A DNA stretch of 64,000 nt from Anastrepha obliqua (GCF_027943255.1 NC_072893.1:128711784-128775783), one strand, 5' to 3'. Positions 35,531 to 47,600 are shown, counted from the stretch's first letter. The notes: generated by a model from the sequence alone, not told the origin. Numbers and translations are program-made.

Positions 35531-35570
35531 CGTGTAACGAGAACACATCAACGATTGTGGCCATTTCAAA

Positions 35571-35918
35571 GTGATTGTGCATGCCACGTACGGCGGTACC
35601 CAATCAGCCTACATTTCGTTGCACGCTGTGGAAGCCAAAAAGGTTCTGGCGCTCGGTTCTCTTAAGGTGGGTTGGGTACACTGCCGGGTATCAGAGGTCA
35701 TATCTCCAAAGAGATGTTATAGATGCTGGTCATACGATCATGTAGCGACAGTATGTAAATCATCTGATCGCACGAAACTCTGCCATCGTTGTGGGGAGGA
35801 CGGCCACATGGCAGCGAGCTGTAGAAATGCAGAAAAATGCGCACTATGCGATGGAGCACACAAGGCTGGCAGCACAAAATGCCCGCGCTACCAAGAAGCG
35901 GTACGTAAAATCAAGTGA
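35571..35918 (+). pseudogene. R1-type ORF1 (gag) C-terminal part with three zinc knuckles
   Basis: 115 residues remain. Residues about 48-61 (CYRCWSYDHVATVC) and 70-83 (CHRCGEDGHMAASC) are CX2CX4HX4C knuckles. Residues about 90-104 (CALCDGAHKAGSTKC) form the third, CX2CX3HX6C, as is typical for R1 and I group gag proteins that coat the element RNA. The preceding residues (VGWVHCRVSEVI-PKRCYRC) also fit gag. The N-terminal two thirds are missing. The stop at 35918 overlaps the first codons of ORF2 (35915), a close ORF1/ORF2 arrangement common in this clade. Confidence 0.85.
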
Positions 35919-36418
35919 TGAGAATCCTGCAACTCAACACCTACCACTGCAGAGCTGCGCAGGACTTACTCGGGAAAACAGTCGTCGAAAAGAAAGTAGA
36001 CATCGCAATGCTTTCGGAGCCCTTCCAAATGATGAATTCTCACAGCTGGATAGCAGACACCGAAGAACAAGCAGTAATCTGGGCGGTAAACGACAAAGTT
36101 CCTCAGAGCAGGATGTCCACACCTTGTAAGGGGTTCACGTGGGTGAAGTTGAACGACATTCTCTTTGTGAGCTGTTATGCACCTCCACGACGGTCAATTG
36201 AAAACTTTACTTCGTTGTTGGCGGTACCAGAGCTAGAATTTGGGGGAAAGCGACCTATTCTAATTGCAGGTGACTTCAACGCATGGTCCAGAGGTTGGGG
36301 CAGCACGTATACAAACCCAACAGGGAAAATTGTAGAAGAAACGTTTGCAGCAATGGACCTTGTATTGCTCAACACTCCGCGGTATATACATTTGATTGCA
36401 CTAGAGGGCGCTCTATAA
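35915..36418 (+). pseudogene. R1-type ORF2, endonuclease domain (first frame)
   Basis: The frame starts MMRILQLNTYHCRAAQDLLG. It then shows the endonuclease motifs LSEPF (catalytic Glu region), VSCYAPPR and LIAGDFNAWSRGWGS (catalytic Asp/Asn). After roughly residue 155 the meaning passes to another reading frame (36283-37728), where SIIDLAFAD and the SDH motif (AHSDHLAIVIDV) complete the domain. The frameshift therefore lies between about 36370 and 36400. In an active element this nuclease nicks the chromosomal target. Confidence 0.85.
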
Positions 36419-37728
36419 TTGACCTAGCATTTGCTGATCGTATCACAGCGAATCGCACAAAATGGAAATTGGACGAGTCATTTTATGCACATAGCGACCA
36501 CCTGGCCATTGTAATAGACGTATGCACTGTAATGCCGAGGACTGCGTCTAAAACAGTCAAGAAAAGATGGAAACAAAAAGATTTTAACGCAGTGGCTTTT
36601 GGACAAGTATGGGCATACACATACATTTTCGGCAAACCAGCAGAGGAGATGACAGAAGAAATAGCCGTGCGATTAGAAAGAGCTTGCGACGCAACGATGC
36701 CAAGATCCAGATACCGGGGAAACCGAACGCCAGCATATTGGTGGACAGATGAAATAGCTAAACTACGTAAGGATAGTAACTCTGCTAGAAGAAAAGCTCA
36801 AAGAGCGCGAGGTAGTACAAACTATGATGAACTTCAGAGTGATTATAAATGCCGAAAATTGTGGCTTAAAAATGCGATACAAAAAAGCAAAAATCGTTGC
36901 TTTAAGGAGCTGCGAGAGCAAGCCGACAATGATCCTTGGGGATTAGCTTACAAGATAGTTATGAGCAAAATTAAAGGACCAAGAGCGCCACAGACGACCT
37001 GTTCGGTTCTAATGGAAAAAATAGTTTCAGTACTCTTTCCCCTACAGGAAGCAGGGGACTCACAAAATGGCGTAATAACAGAAATTGCAATGGTTCCACA
37101 AGTTACGGAAGAAGAAGTTCTTAGGACCTTAACGAGGATAAAGGATAGCAAAGACCCCGGGCCTGACGGGATTCCCAATATAGCGTTAAAAGAAGCAATA
37201 CGGTCAACTCCGGACATTTTTTCAGACCTATACACGACATGCCTTACCGAAGGAAAGTTCCCAGCGAGATGGAAAATACAACGTCTGGTTCTTTTGCTTA
37301 AGCCGAGTAAACAACCCGATCTACCTCTGTCATACAGACCCCTATGTCTGCTGGACGCAGTGGGAAAGGTACTGGAACGCATTATCTGCGAACGACTTCA
37401 GGAGCATCTGGAAGGCTCGACAGGTCTCTCAGACAACCAATTCGGCTTCCGGAAAGCTAGATCTACGGTGGATGCAATAAGAACGGTGGTGAAAATAGCA
37501 CACAGGGCTATAAGCGCGGGAAGATCGGCGAGAAAGTTCTGCGCTGTGATCACCCTAGATGTTAGAAATGCTTTGAACTCGGCAAACTGGCCTAGCGTCA
37601 TCACGGCCCTCAAAGGTTTCAATGTACCAGCCTACCTTGTCCGCATTATCAGCCTAAGTGACCGCATTCTGCGATATGAAACTGAAAATGGACAAAAAAT
37701 ATACAAGGTCTCCGGTGGTGTACCATAA
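36283..37728 (+). pseudogene. R1-type ORF2, end of endonuclease and reverse transcriptase fingers/palm
   Basis: Meaningful sequence starts near 36390. After the endonuclease SDH motif come a linker, then RT: DSKDPGPDGIPNIALKEA, SYRPLCLLDAVGKVLERI, DNQFGFRKARSTVDAI and AVITLDVRNALNSANW (motif A Asp in LDV), then SGGVP followed by a TAA at 37726-37728 in place of the Gln codon of the usual GVPQGSVLG. Translation in the same frame continues after the stop with GSVLGLTLWNIMYDAV. This is a single nonsense mutation at a highly conserved residue. Confidence 0.88.
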
Positions 37729-38887
37729 GGTTCAGTGCTGGGACTAACTTTGTGGAACATCATGTACGATGCAGTCCTGAAGGTGAAGCTCCCGCCAAAC
37801 GCCGAAATTGTGGCATACGACGATGATATTGCCCTGGTGGTAGTTGATAGGAAACTTGACCACTTAAAGGAAACGATGCTGCAGCGAGAGTGCAACGATG
37901 GCTTAACGAGGCTAAGTTAAATTTAGCCGGTAACAAAACCGAGGCAGTTCTAATAAGTGCTGGAGGGCGAAAATCCTTTGAGCTGAACATAGGTACACAC
38001 CGTGTAGTCTCGAAAAAGGCGATCAAATATCTTGGGGTTTGGATCGACACAAGACTTTGTTTCAGGTCGCATTTAATAAATGTAAGTTCCATGGCGGCTT
38101 CTATCAATGGTGCCCTAACTCGACTTCTCCCTAATATAGGAGGGCCCCAGGGAAATCGCAGACGGCTACTGTCATTGGTTGCTGACTCTATAATTCTGTA
38201 TGTAGCACCTATTTGGGCGGGGACCAAAAAGTCTAATCTACGGGAAGTCACCCAGACATACAGGCAAGGCGCGCTGCGTATAGCTTGCGCGTATAGAACG
38301 GTGTCTGATGCTGCAATCTGCGTAATAGTGAGAAAGATACCCCTAAATCTCTTGGCAGATGAAATGTTTCGGCTCTATACACCTGGAGAAAAAGCAGCGG
38401 AGCCAATGTTGACAATAGGCAGGTGGCATAGCGGTGGGATGAGTCACAAAGCGGACGTTGGACCTACAAACTCATACCACGTGCTGATGAGTGGTTAATG
38501 AGAAAACATGGAGACACCGACTATCACCTTTCACAGTTACTCAGCGGACATGGCTGTGTTCAGGAATACCTGCACCGCTTTAAGCTGGCAGACAGCCCTT
38601 TCTGTCCAAACTGCCCGAATACAGACGAAAACGCAGAACACGTCATGTTTTATTGCGACCGCTTTAGAGAGGAACGAGCTATACTGGAGCAAGCCCTGGG
38701 TCATCAACCGTCCTCCAGCTCCCTCATACGAGATATGTGCGCAACCAGCGGTAGGTGGGAGGCAACACAAACGTTTGCAGGTAAGATTATGACGCGGCTT
38801 CGCCATATTGATTGGGAACGAAAAGCGTTTCAGCAACAGAGAAGGCGGACAGTCTCTGACGAACCGACAACAAGCACAGGCGTTTGA
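37729..38887 (+). pseudogene. R1-type ORF2, RT motif C, thumb and C-terminal Cys/His domain
   Basis: Motif C reads VAYDDDIALVV at about 37810-37840, with Asp in place of the usual Ala of YADD. A frame change near 37890-37915 leads to NLAGNKTEAVLISAG and KAIKYLGVWIDTRLCFRSHL (thumb) in the 37890-38498 frame. Another change near 38490 leads to the final 129 residues (38498-38887). These contain the C-terminal motif CPNC-x7-ENAEHVMFYCDRF and an R-rich helix ending in the stop at 38887. The 3' UTR and A-rich tail follow. Confidence 0.85.
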
Positions 38888-39250
38888 GTGAAACACTCAA
38901 TACAGTATCATACAGAAGACAAGACGGTAGTGAATTAAGATAACACTACTGCAAGCTTTCCGATGCCTCCTTTACTTTGGACCAATAAACATAGTGGGAG
39001 TAATTGAGACTATCGACGGTGTATAACCTTCATACGCCTACAGGAGAGGAACCTGGACGCGTCTTCGGACATAAACGCGGCTCTACCCAGAAGTTATACT
39101 TTTGTGGTCCCAGGGTAGAACTAGCCGAGGTGGAGGATTGTTATAGTATTAGTGGGAGCGTGCTCCAAATACCATTGGTGTGACGGCACCTTTCAGATGT
39201 TTCTGACATTTTGATTTCAACCTTCTTAAAAAAAAAAAAACAAAAAAAAA

Positions 39251-41040
39251 AGTGATTGCAAAGATTGAGGCAGCACATTTTCCTATGGCGGGCGGGTCTG
39301 ATATTTCGGTTGAAGTCTAAAATTGAAAAGGATTCAAGATCGAGCCAAGTAGGGATTGCTGTGGAACAGAGAAAAAAAAATAAATAAATACATTTCTGTG
39401 TACATTCACAGTCAGGGGGATGCCGACGGCCCGCTAGGAGATCTCTGAGACCAAACTTGAAAATTTTCAAAAAGATTTTTCATATTTGATATTTGAAATT
39501 TCTCTTTGGGTACTCTCAAAAATATCGCATTTATAAGTTCTTAAAATTTTTAGCTTTTTTCAAGAGCAGCCATCTCTTTTGCTGTCCTTTGCTTTATGCA
39601 GTCATCAAAGCAAACTTTTGTGAGTACCCCCGCATGCATTTATTGTAGGCGTCATTTCTTGGCATCGTTCGCAGACTCACCGGGTGTTGTGTGAAAGAAA
39701 AGGGAAATAAAAAATAAAATTTGTCGCCCAATTGTGTGTGTGTGGCACGTGTTGTTAATTCTTTTCTAGTAAACAATATGACACAATAACAACAACAAAA
39801 ATATGTAGTGAAGTGGCGCAAGTGCTACGCAAGCAAATAGCAAATAATAATAAAAAAATAATCATGGAAAATAGTTAGAAAACATCCAAGGAAAACGCAA
39901 ATAAACGTAGTTGGAAAAAAGTGTAGCGAGAAACGTAGAGACGCAGACAACAACTCGTCTGCTAAGCACGTTTTATGGGAAAACAATGAGTGGGGCTGAT
40001 ACTCGCTTCCATGTTTAATAACTTGCTGCTTTTTGTATTTCCTTTTATCACTTTATTTTGTACAATATTTGTAGTATTTGTTTTTGGAACACGCGCAGCT
40101 ACCATTTTTGGCTACCAAAAGTTAGCCATTTCATATGTGAATGTAAGTACCTATGTATATATAAAAAAAATGAAATACAATGAAATGTATGAAAAATGTT
40201 CAGAACGAATCTGGCAAAAAAATAGTAAAAGCCATAAGGCTCAGGAACTGAAGTGGCGTTATTTGGGGGGCTAGAGCACCTCAAGCATATACATACATAC
40301 AGACATAGGTATGGCCTCATTTACAGAGCTATTTTTAAATGCAGTATACATATAAATATATTGACATACATACATACATATCTGTGCCCACATTTGTGTC
40401 CCCATTCTGGCATTGCTCGCTCGTGATACAGAAATAAAAGGCAAAGAATTGGGTAACAAAATAGAAAAATAGAGGAAACATTGCCAACAGTGTAATGTTT
40501 GAGATTGGCGTACAAGTGGAGTAACGCTCGCCATACAAATAGAACAACAAAAAATATGCGGCAGTCCAAGTATACAGCTGAGGCCAAGCATGCAATTGCC
40601 ATACTGGCATACAGAGTTGCAGACGAGTAGAGACTTGCACAACCTACAGACATACATATGTTGCCACATGAATATTTGGGAAATGCCTGGCTAGCGACGA
40701 ACGAGGTAAAATTTTCAAATCTGATATACCCTGAAATCGCTACAAATTTTAATTAAAGTTTTCGGCTCTAAAACCCGCACGCGTGCAAGTTTTCAGGATT
40801 TTTTAAGAAAATGATATTAAGAAAAATTAAAATATTATTAATTAAAAATTTAAAAATAATATTAAGAAAAAAATATTACCATAATTTTGTGGCTATGTAA
40901 GCAAATTTTTGTATAAGGCAGGAAAATATTTCTAAAATGTTGAAAATTTAATTTATAAAATTTAAAATATTTAAGTAGCAACCTTTATCTTTAAAATTTC
41001 GTCAATGGAATTCATAAAATTTCAAATATGGAAAAGACTT
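39251..41040. other. Non-coding DNA
   Basis: Three overlapping minus-strand frames at 40271-40669 translate a microsatellite-like tract (acatacatacat near 40290 and 40365). 39990-40274 has no domain. No gene is supported. Confidence 0.45.
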
Positions 41041-41860
41041 ATTTTAAAACAGTTTCGCGTAATAGTAATAAATTGTATTGGCCAATCGTCGAATCACCGT
41101 TAGAGAAATTGCTGAGGACCTAGACATATCGATTGGCTTGTGCAATTCGATTTTTTTCAATAATTTGGGCATGAGACGGGTCGCCGCAAAATTCGTACCA
41201 AAACTGGGGGTCATAACTGGTGACGAATCGTGGGTTTATGGTTATGACGTGGAAACCAAAGCTTAATCATCTCAATGGAAGCTGCCGAGAAAAGCGCGCC
41301 AAGTTCAGTCGAATCTAAAAGTTTTGCTTACCGTTTTCTTCGATGGCAGGAACGTTGTGCATCATGAGTTCTTGCCACTGGGTAAAACGGCCAATAAGGA
41401 ATATTACCTGCAAGTTATGCGCAATTTGCGCAAAGCAATCCGCCAGAAACGCCCGGATTTGTGGGAGAACAAAAATTGGCTCTTGCATCACGATAACGCC
41501 CCTTCTCACACATCGCTGCTTGTGCGCTACTTTTTGACCAAAAACAACACACTAATGATGCCACAGCAACCGTATTCCCCAGATCTGGCCCCCTGGTACT
41601 TTTTCTTGTTCCCGTAACTGAAGAGGCCCATGAAAAGACGACGCTACGCTACGATTGACGAGATAAAGACGACATCGAAGGAGGAGCTGAACCAGATACA
41701 AAAATGATTTTTGCAGTGCTGCGAAGATGGGAGAAAACGTTGGCACAAGTGCATAATATCTCATGGGGATTACTTTGAAGAGGACGAAATAGATATTAAT
41801 GAATAAATAAATAATTTATGAAAAAACACAAAATTCGCGATACTTTTTGAACACACCTCG
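41041..41860 (+). mobile_element. mariner (DD34D family) element, internally deleted and dead
   Basis: The right terminal repeat aaattcgcgatactttttga...acacacctcg ends at 41860 and is followed by TA (41861-41862). A rudimentary match at 41044-41064 (ttaaaacagtttcgcgtaat) may be what is left of the inner part of the left repeat; the outer left end is not recognisable. Coding sequence occupies nearly all of the element. Confidence 0.8.
41078..41806 (+). pseudogene. mariner transposase pseudogene, third catalytic Asp changed to Tyr
   Basis: The frame begins with the second HTH (NRRITVREIAEDLDIS, the ATG at 41078 being only the first Met left). It passes through RRVAAKFVPKL with a short deletion and then shows VITGDESWVYGYD (first Asp), LHHDNAPSHTSLLVRYFL (second Asp) and YSPDLAPWYFFLFP. 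The Tyr lies 34 residues after the second Asp, where mariner needs Asp. One reading frame is kept from start to end but carries stops at about 41264, 41618 and 41705. It ends after GDYFEEDEIDINE near 41806. The first helix-turn-helix is missing. Confidence 0.88.
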
Positions 41861-41862
41861 TA

Positions 41863-44599
41863 TACAAACTTGTGTTGAAAATTGAAAAAAGAGATATTAA
41901 AAGATAAAGTAAGATATTCTTACAATTTTAACTGAAAATTTAAAAATTTTCGTTTCAAATTTAAGAGCTATGAATTGGTAGAAAAAGGAATATTTTTTGT
42001 ATGCCCAAAAATAAAATTGTTTTCAAACTGTTCAGAATTCTTGGTTAAAATTTAAAACAATATCACTAAAAAAAGTTTGAAAATATAATAATTTTATAAA
42101 TTTATAAATTTTCGCTTAAAGTTGAAGAAATAATTTTTTTTAAGTTTCGGAATTGAAAACGATCAAACTCGGTCATTAATCGCACTGAATTGCCATCCGT
42201 AATTTTATTCGAAATTAAAAACAAATAGGAATTTTAAATTACTTGATATTTATTTATCGCAAATTCTTAGAATGTTATTGAAATTTTGTGTAGCTCTACT
42301 TACTATTAGTTTTTTTAGTAGAAAAAGACAAACATTTATTGAAAAAAATATAGCTTTTTTGTATTAGTGGTTGCAAAGAGAATTAAGAAATTTTTTTAGT
42401 TTTATTGTTTAATTTTAAAGGCTTTTTATTTTTAGAAGCTTGCTTCAAAAGCAAAACAAAGAAAAAACAAAAATTCTGCATTTCTTCACATTTAGTTACC
42501 TCAAAGTCTCTTGAATTTAATTAAAATCTGAGATTAGAAAATTGTGCTGCATTTGTTTTGGTCTAAAATATCAAATTTGCCTGATTGCATTCGCTTTTAC
42601 GTCGACGTTCTTAAAAAATATGTGAGTGTGCACCTATTTGCTCATTTGAATCGTCTGCATTTGAGTGTAACTTTTGTGTATCATTTGAAGCAATTGCGCC
42701 TATATGCTTAAGGGAATATGCAGTTTTCCATTTGCATTGCTCCCACTTCAGCATGCGCTTGCAGCTCAGCCTTATTTTACTTCTCACTGACATACCCGTA
42801 GCAACAATCTAGGTCTGTAATTAATTTTGGTTGTGCACAAGCAGCAACTATGACTCAAATTCCAGCAGTTGGTTGTGCTTGCATTCCAGCGGATACTTAC
42901 CTACATTTCATTTTATAATTATTTACGTGTGTGATTTTTCTATTGCACAGTTTTGTCGAAACCAAGTTTTGAAAGTTGTGAAATGATTGCATTTCCTATT
43001 TCAACTCTGCTGCTGCCATTCAACTATTTCCATGCTCGAGGAGCAAACTGTGGTCAATTAGAATGTTCGCATTTGCAGACAGACGGTGCGTATACGTAAC
43101 CTTTGTGTTGCTCAGGTAACAATAATATTGTAAAGGTTTGAATATTTTTCCTCCTTTTCCCGTTGCTTGACTGACAGACAGATTTCGAGTTCTTCTTCTT
43201 GTTTTGGTTACTATTTACTGTTTTTGCTGTTGCTTTGCATGCTCTGCTGGCTTGGCTTGCCTTTGCTCGTTAGTTTTTTCGGTTGGCACATACCGTTTTT
43301 GTGTTTGCTTTTTTCAATTTGCCCATGTGCATGTGTAATTCGTGCTATTGGTGGTTGTGTAGTAGTAAAATTTCATAGTTTCATTCAATAAGAATTTCAT
43401 TGAATAAGAATTGTGTTGCTGCTCTTGGGAAATATTGTTAAAATGCTCATATATTTGCAAGCTCGCCGCATGAATGTTGAAATTTTAGGTTCTTGGTTTA
43501 GGTAAATAAAAAATTTGAAATTCATCTTATTTTGCAATACTTTTTCTATATTAGCTGCTCATTCCAAAGGAGTTAAATTAAAGGCATTGCTTTGAAATGA
43601 AATAAAAAGGAACGGCAGCGTGTTTGTTTTACCCAATAAGGGAGATTTAAAGCTAATTTTTAACAGATTTTCGAGGTGGAAAAAAAACAACGAACTTAAT
43701 GTGATTTTATGCTGAAAATAAATACAAGTAATTGAAAAATATAGTGAAAACTAAATTCAAAGGAATAAAAAATTGAAGAAAATATTTCAAAAATTTCGCT
43801 TTAGTTTTGACAAGTAAAATTGAAATTTTTCAATAATGATTTTTTTTGAGTGTCTTCCAAAATATGTAATAGTTTGAAACAAAAACTTCAAGTTTCTTTT
43901 TTTTGTTTGTTGCAGTTTTGTTCATGATTCGTGTTGCTTAAAAAATGGTTCGATTAGATTTAGAATGAGGTTAAAATTTAAGTTAAACAGTTTTGAGATT
44001 GTTCGTAAGATGTGAAAAAATAAAAAAAAAAATTGTATTATTTCGCTGTGATAACTTTATTGAAACAATGCAAAAGTTATTACTATTCATTATGAAGTGG
44101 GACGTAAAAAATAGTCCACAGTTTTTGAAGAATTATTCGACAAACTCAATTTTTTTTCTTTTGAATGTCTTTAAAATTGTTTTAATGGCCTTTGAAAAAA
44201 GAAATATTATGAATGTAAAGAAATTTTTTGACTAGATTTCAAATAAGATAATATTTCATCAAAGAAATTTGTTTAAGTTTTGTAATTTTTGTTTTTTAAC
44301 ACTCTTTTCACCAAATCTAAAAAAACTAAATTGAAACTTAAGACCTTTAAATGTTGAAAAAAAAATTAGATAAAAAGGAAAAAGTACATGTTTCCATTAA
44401 AATTATGATATTTTTTTGTGAGATTTAAATATTTTAAGAAATAAAAAAATATTTTAAGAATTTTAGAAATCGGTGCTTATTACTATTATAAAGTTATTGC
44501 GCACTGCGACCGAAATCAATCTACTGTGCAAAGCCTGCTGAGTTACCCTATAATTTAATGCTTTTTAAAATTGTTCGTCCGTTCTGTAGTTTATTGTTC
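41863..44599. other. Non-coding AT-rich DNA
   Basis: The frames at 42611-42793 (-), 43167-43391 and 43993-44235 have no recognisable family; the second is a hydrophobic translation of a T-rich tract starting at a non-ATG codon. No gene is supported. Confidence 0.45.
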
Positions 44600-44830
44600 T
44601 ATAATTTATATGAATCCACGGCAGTATCACCAAGATGGTATAGCCGTTTTTTACCTATTGCAGGACATTTATACTACATAGTCACCAGCTCACAGAATCG
44701 GCAGACGATGGTCTCAGAGAGACCAATTTCGTTTAAGTGATGTTTGAGACTACAGTGGCCTGTAAAGAAACCAGTGGAAAGTCTTAAGTGGCTGACTGAA
44801 AATATTCCAATTTGTCTTAAAACGAAATAA
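44600..44830 (-). pseudogene. RNase H-type LINE ORF2 C-terminal fragment
   Basis: The minus strand encodes LRLSTGFFTGHCSLKHHLNE, then IGLSETIVCRFCE, and after a frame change CPAIGKKRLYHLG. This is the tail of I/LOA-group LINEs: a GH-LK-HL--IG- segment, a CRFC-E knuckle and a CPA---RR-LG- segment. The element it comes from is otherwise gone. Confidence 0.72.
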
Positions 44831-46329
44831 TTTATTTTCCTGGAGTGTAAAAGAATGTTTGTTTTTATCATTTATGAGGAATCAAATTATTTCAGTATTT
44901 AGAGCTTGGCAAAAATTTCAATTAAAATTATTTTTTCTTCATTCTTTCATCTGTCCAAATTGGATAAGACGATTTTTGCAACGAATGTTTAGGGAAATTT
45001 ATGTCTCATGTATGCAGACGCACATAACTTTAAGCTTAAGCCGAACAAATGTGCGAGTATTCGAAGAAATGCTGCCTGTAGATATGCAAAAATTATTTCT
45101 TCTCTCACACACACACACGTATATATACGCTTGTGTGTGGCATCGGGTTCACTTAGTCTCAGCCACTTAATTGCCAAACGAACAGCGCAATAAAGTATGC
45201 AAATATTTAATAACACAAATTTATGAGTGAAATGGCTATGACTTAATTTTTTATGCGTTTTTTTAACTTTTTTCTTTTTTCTTTTTATTTCTTATTTTTT
45301 ATTTTTTACTTTTTATGTCCCTATCACTTTGTTTACACGCTACTGACGTTCGAGAAAGATCTTCAGTGAAAAGTCCTCTGTAAGGTAAAATAAGCAAACA
45401 CATGGGCGAATGTGTGCGTGCGTGTATTGAAAAGATGTTTGTTTACATGTTTGTTTCATAGAACTCAACAGCTACAAGCTGTAAACAAACTGAGGCTTAG
45501 CATTTGGGACAGCGAGCGCTAAAGCAGAGAAGAGGAGAGGTTTGCACGTGTGCAAGCAACTGTGGTCACCCCATGTTTGTGGATGTGTCTGTGTGGCTGA
45601 TGATGTATGTAAACAAATTGACGTGCTTATCTTTGGTAGCAAGAAAAGCACATTAAATCTTCTTTCTTTACACGCCTATAACGTCTGGATATGTTTTACA
45701 GATGTGTTTACGTGCTTATGTGCGTAATTATGTCAGCGGCCTATCAGGGATTAATTTATTTTTTGGCCTTTGTAGACATATAAGAATATTTGCAAATACA
45801 TGCGCAAATATAAATGAATATTCTTGGCTTTATTTTCTCATTTTGTTTAATTTCATTTATTATATTGAAGAATTCGGACGACTCATTATTCAAGTGATGA
45901 AAAAAATCAAATTTCCGAATTAATTGCTTAAATGCTTTTCATATATTCTCCATTATTCCAAAATTCAGAAATTGTAAGAAATATGAAAAATAATAATAAA
46001 CCTGTTTTTTAATGTTTCAAAATCTTATAAGTTTCCAAGGTTGAAAAAAAATTGAAATACTATTTGCGTTCTGGAGTTATTAATGGAGTCATTTTTCAAA
46101 ATAATATTTTTCTAAATTTTCAAAATAATTTTTAAAAAATGTTTTCAAAATATTGTGTTTTAATTTTGCAAAATAACTGCTTTTTCCTTTTTTCGAAAAT
46201 TTGTAATTTTTAAAAACGAAAAAATTGCTATAACCTTGGTTTATTTAATAAAATTGGTTTATCCCAATATTATTCGTTAATTAATATTTTTTGGAAATTG
46301 TGTAAGAAATATTTTGTTGCGTAAATAAA
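44831..46329. other. Non-coding DNA
   Basis: A (CA)n tract lies at about 45103-45117. The frames at 44859-45923 overlap on both strands and have no domain. The sequence is AT-rich from 45930. No gene is supported. Confidence 0.45.
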
Positions 46330-46429
46330 TTTCTTGCAGTTCAAGACCGAGTGCTTCATATTTTCTAGTACAAAAAATTAAAAAAAAGAATAAAAAAAAA
46401 TGTTTTTTCTAGTAAAAATATTTTTAATT

Positions 46430-47600
46430 TCAATACCAAACAAAGCGCTGGAAGTGCTAATCAATTTACCTGCCCTAAATCTGGTATGGAACCAAAGGCC
46501 GCCGCCCCGGCGTTCAGACTCAAAAGTACGGCGCTGTGGAAAGACCGGTGGTTTGGCTACGCTTCTATTTTGCACTCTCTGAATAGTCACAAACAAGAAA
46601 TAGACTACTCTATCCCTAAACTCACCTTTGAAAGGCTCTTGAAGACGAATATACCGTCAAGAAGAGAGTGGCAGACACCAGGGTTATGGAAGAGGGGGGA
46701 ATTAAACTTTTATACAGATGGTTCCAAGCTAGACGATACGGTTGGATATAGAGTTTTCTCGAAGGAATTAGTACTGGAACTATCCGTTCGACTACCAGAC
46801 TACTGCAGCGTCTATCAGGCAGAGGTACTAGCTATAAAAGAAGTGGCTACATATCTAAATACGCACGCCGTAACAAAAACGACTATAAATATATTCTCGG
46901 ATAGCCAGGCGGCCATCAAATCAATGAATGCGGCTTTACTAAGATCGAAGATTGCACAGGAATTCCGGGCAGCTCTAAATGATATTAGTGACGTATTCAA
47001 GGTCAGCCTTATTTGGGTTCCGGGACATAGAGATATTGAGGGAAACTGTAAAGCTGATGAGCTAGCCAGAAAGGGTACTGCTCTCCAACTGCTCAGCGAT
47101 AAAAGTACCATTGGAATACCGATGGCCACGAGTAAACTAATAATAAAAAATCACATTATCCAAGAGGCTAATAAGTCATGGAGAAATGAAGATACGTGTC
47201 TAACAGCTAGGCAACTATGGCCGCAAATAAACAAGAAAAGAACAAGGGAATTGCCTAGTCTCTCAAGAGACAATATCTCGAAGGTCGTGGCTTGTTTAAC
47301 CGCTCACTGGCTATTTGGAAGGCATTCCTCAAGACTAGGAGTTTTCTCCCATCAATATTACAGAAGTTGCAGAGATGAGGAAGAGGAAGAAACAGTCGAG
47401 CATTTCCTTTGCAATTGTCCAGCCCTAGCTAAAATCAGAGCATGTTGTCTAGGTAAATACTATTTTAATTCTCTTACAGAACTGTCTGGCGCGGGGTTGG
47501 CATCAATACTACGTTTCATAAGAGCCACAAAACCTGTAAGGTCTAAGTGAGTTGCTCGTGCAAACCGACTACCTCCATAACCTAACCTAAGCTACTTAAA
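46430..47600 (+). mobile_element. RNase H-bearing LINE 3' end (I/LOA-like group), 5'-truncated
   Basis: The fragment starts in the C-terminal part of the RT (NKALEVLINLPALNL, about 46438-46482, in one frame), then changes frame into a long RNase H ORF. It ends after the stop at 47550 with a short 3' UTR containing ataacctaacctaagc and an A run at about 47598-47607. The host sequence on both sides is the same AT-rich repeat. Confidence 0.82.
46486..47550 (+). CDS. LINE ORF2 C-terminal portion with intact RNase H domain
   Basis: A 354-residue uninterrupted frame. Residues about 1-30 (FRLKSTALWKDRWFGYASIL) are the connection after the RT. The RNase H domain spans about residues 75-205, with the catalytic set visible: FYTDGSKL (Asp), YQAEVLAIKE (Glu), IFSDSQAAIKS (Asp) and WVPGHRDIEGNCKADELARK (His and Asp). 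Beyond it is the C-terminal segment with CLTAHWLFGRHSSRLGVF and a knuckle-like CRDEEEEETVEHFLCNCPAL. RNase H would remove the RNA strand during reverse transcription. The ATG at 46486 is within the domain sequence, so the true protein started far upstream; with the RT missing, this is a fragment. The lack of any stop suggests a fairly recent insertion. Confidence 0.85.
   Translation: MEPKAAAPAFRLKSTALWKDRWFGYASILHSLNSHKQEIDYSIPKLTFERLLKTNIPSRREWQTPGLWKRGELNFYTDGSKLDDTVGYRVFSKELVLELSVRLPDYCSVYQAEVLAIKEVATYLNTHAVTKTTINIFSDSQAAIKSMNAALLRSKIAQEFRAALNDISDVFKVSLIWVPGHRDIEGNCKADELARKGTALQLLSDKSTIGIPMATSKLIIKNHIIQEANKSWRNEDTCLTARQLWPQINKKRTRELPSLSRDNISKVVACLTAHWLFGRHSSRLGVFSHQYYRSCRDEEEEETVEHFLCNCPALAKIRACCLGKYYFNSLTELSGAGLASILRFIRATKPVRSK

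Larger units (their letters stand above)
35531..39250 (+). mobile_element. R1-clade non-LTR retrotransposon, 5'-truncated and decayed
   Basis: The order is gag zinc knuckles, apurinic-type endonuclease, reverse transcriptase, C-terminal Cys/His domain, about 360 bp of 3' UTR, and an A-rich tail at about 39229-39250. The architecture and the EN opening (RILQLNTYHCRAAQDLLGKT) match R1-clade elements that lack RNase H. The 5' boundary is approximate: no gag N-terminus is seen upstream of 35571. At least three frame changes and one stop separate the parts, so the copy is dead. Confidence 0.88.

Noticed and set aside
40271..40669. Three stacked minus-strand frames of 101-132 codons
   Set aside because: They translate microsatellite-like acat repeats in all three frames and contain no domain.
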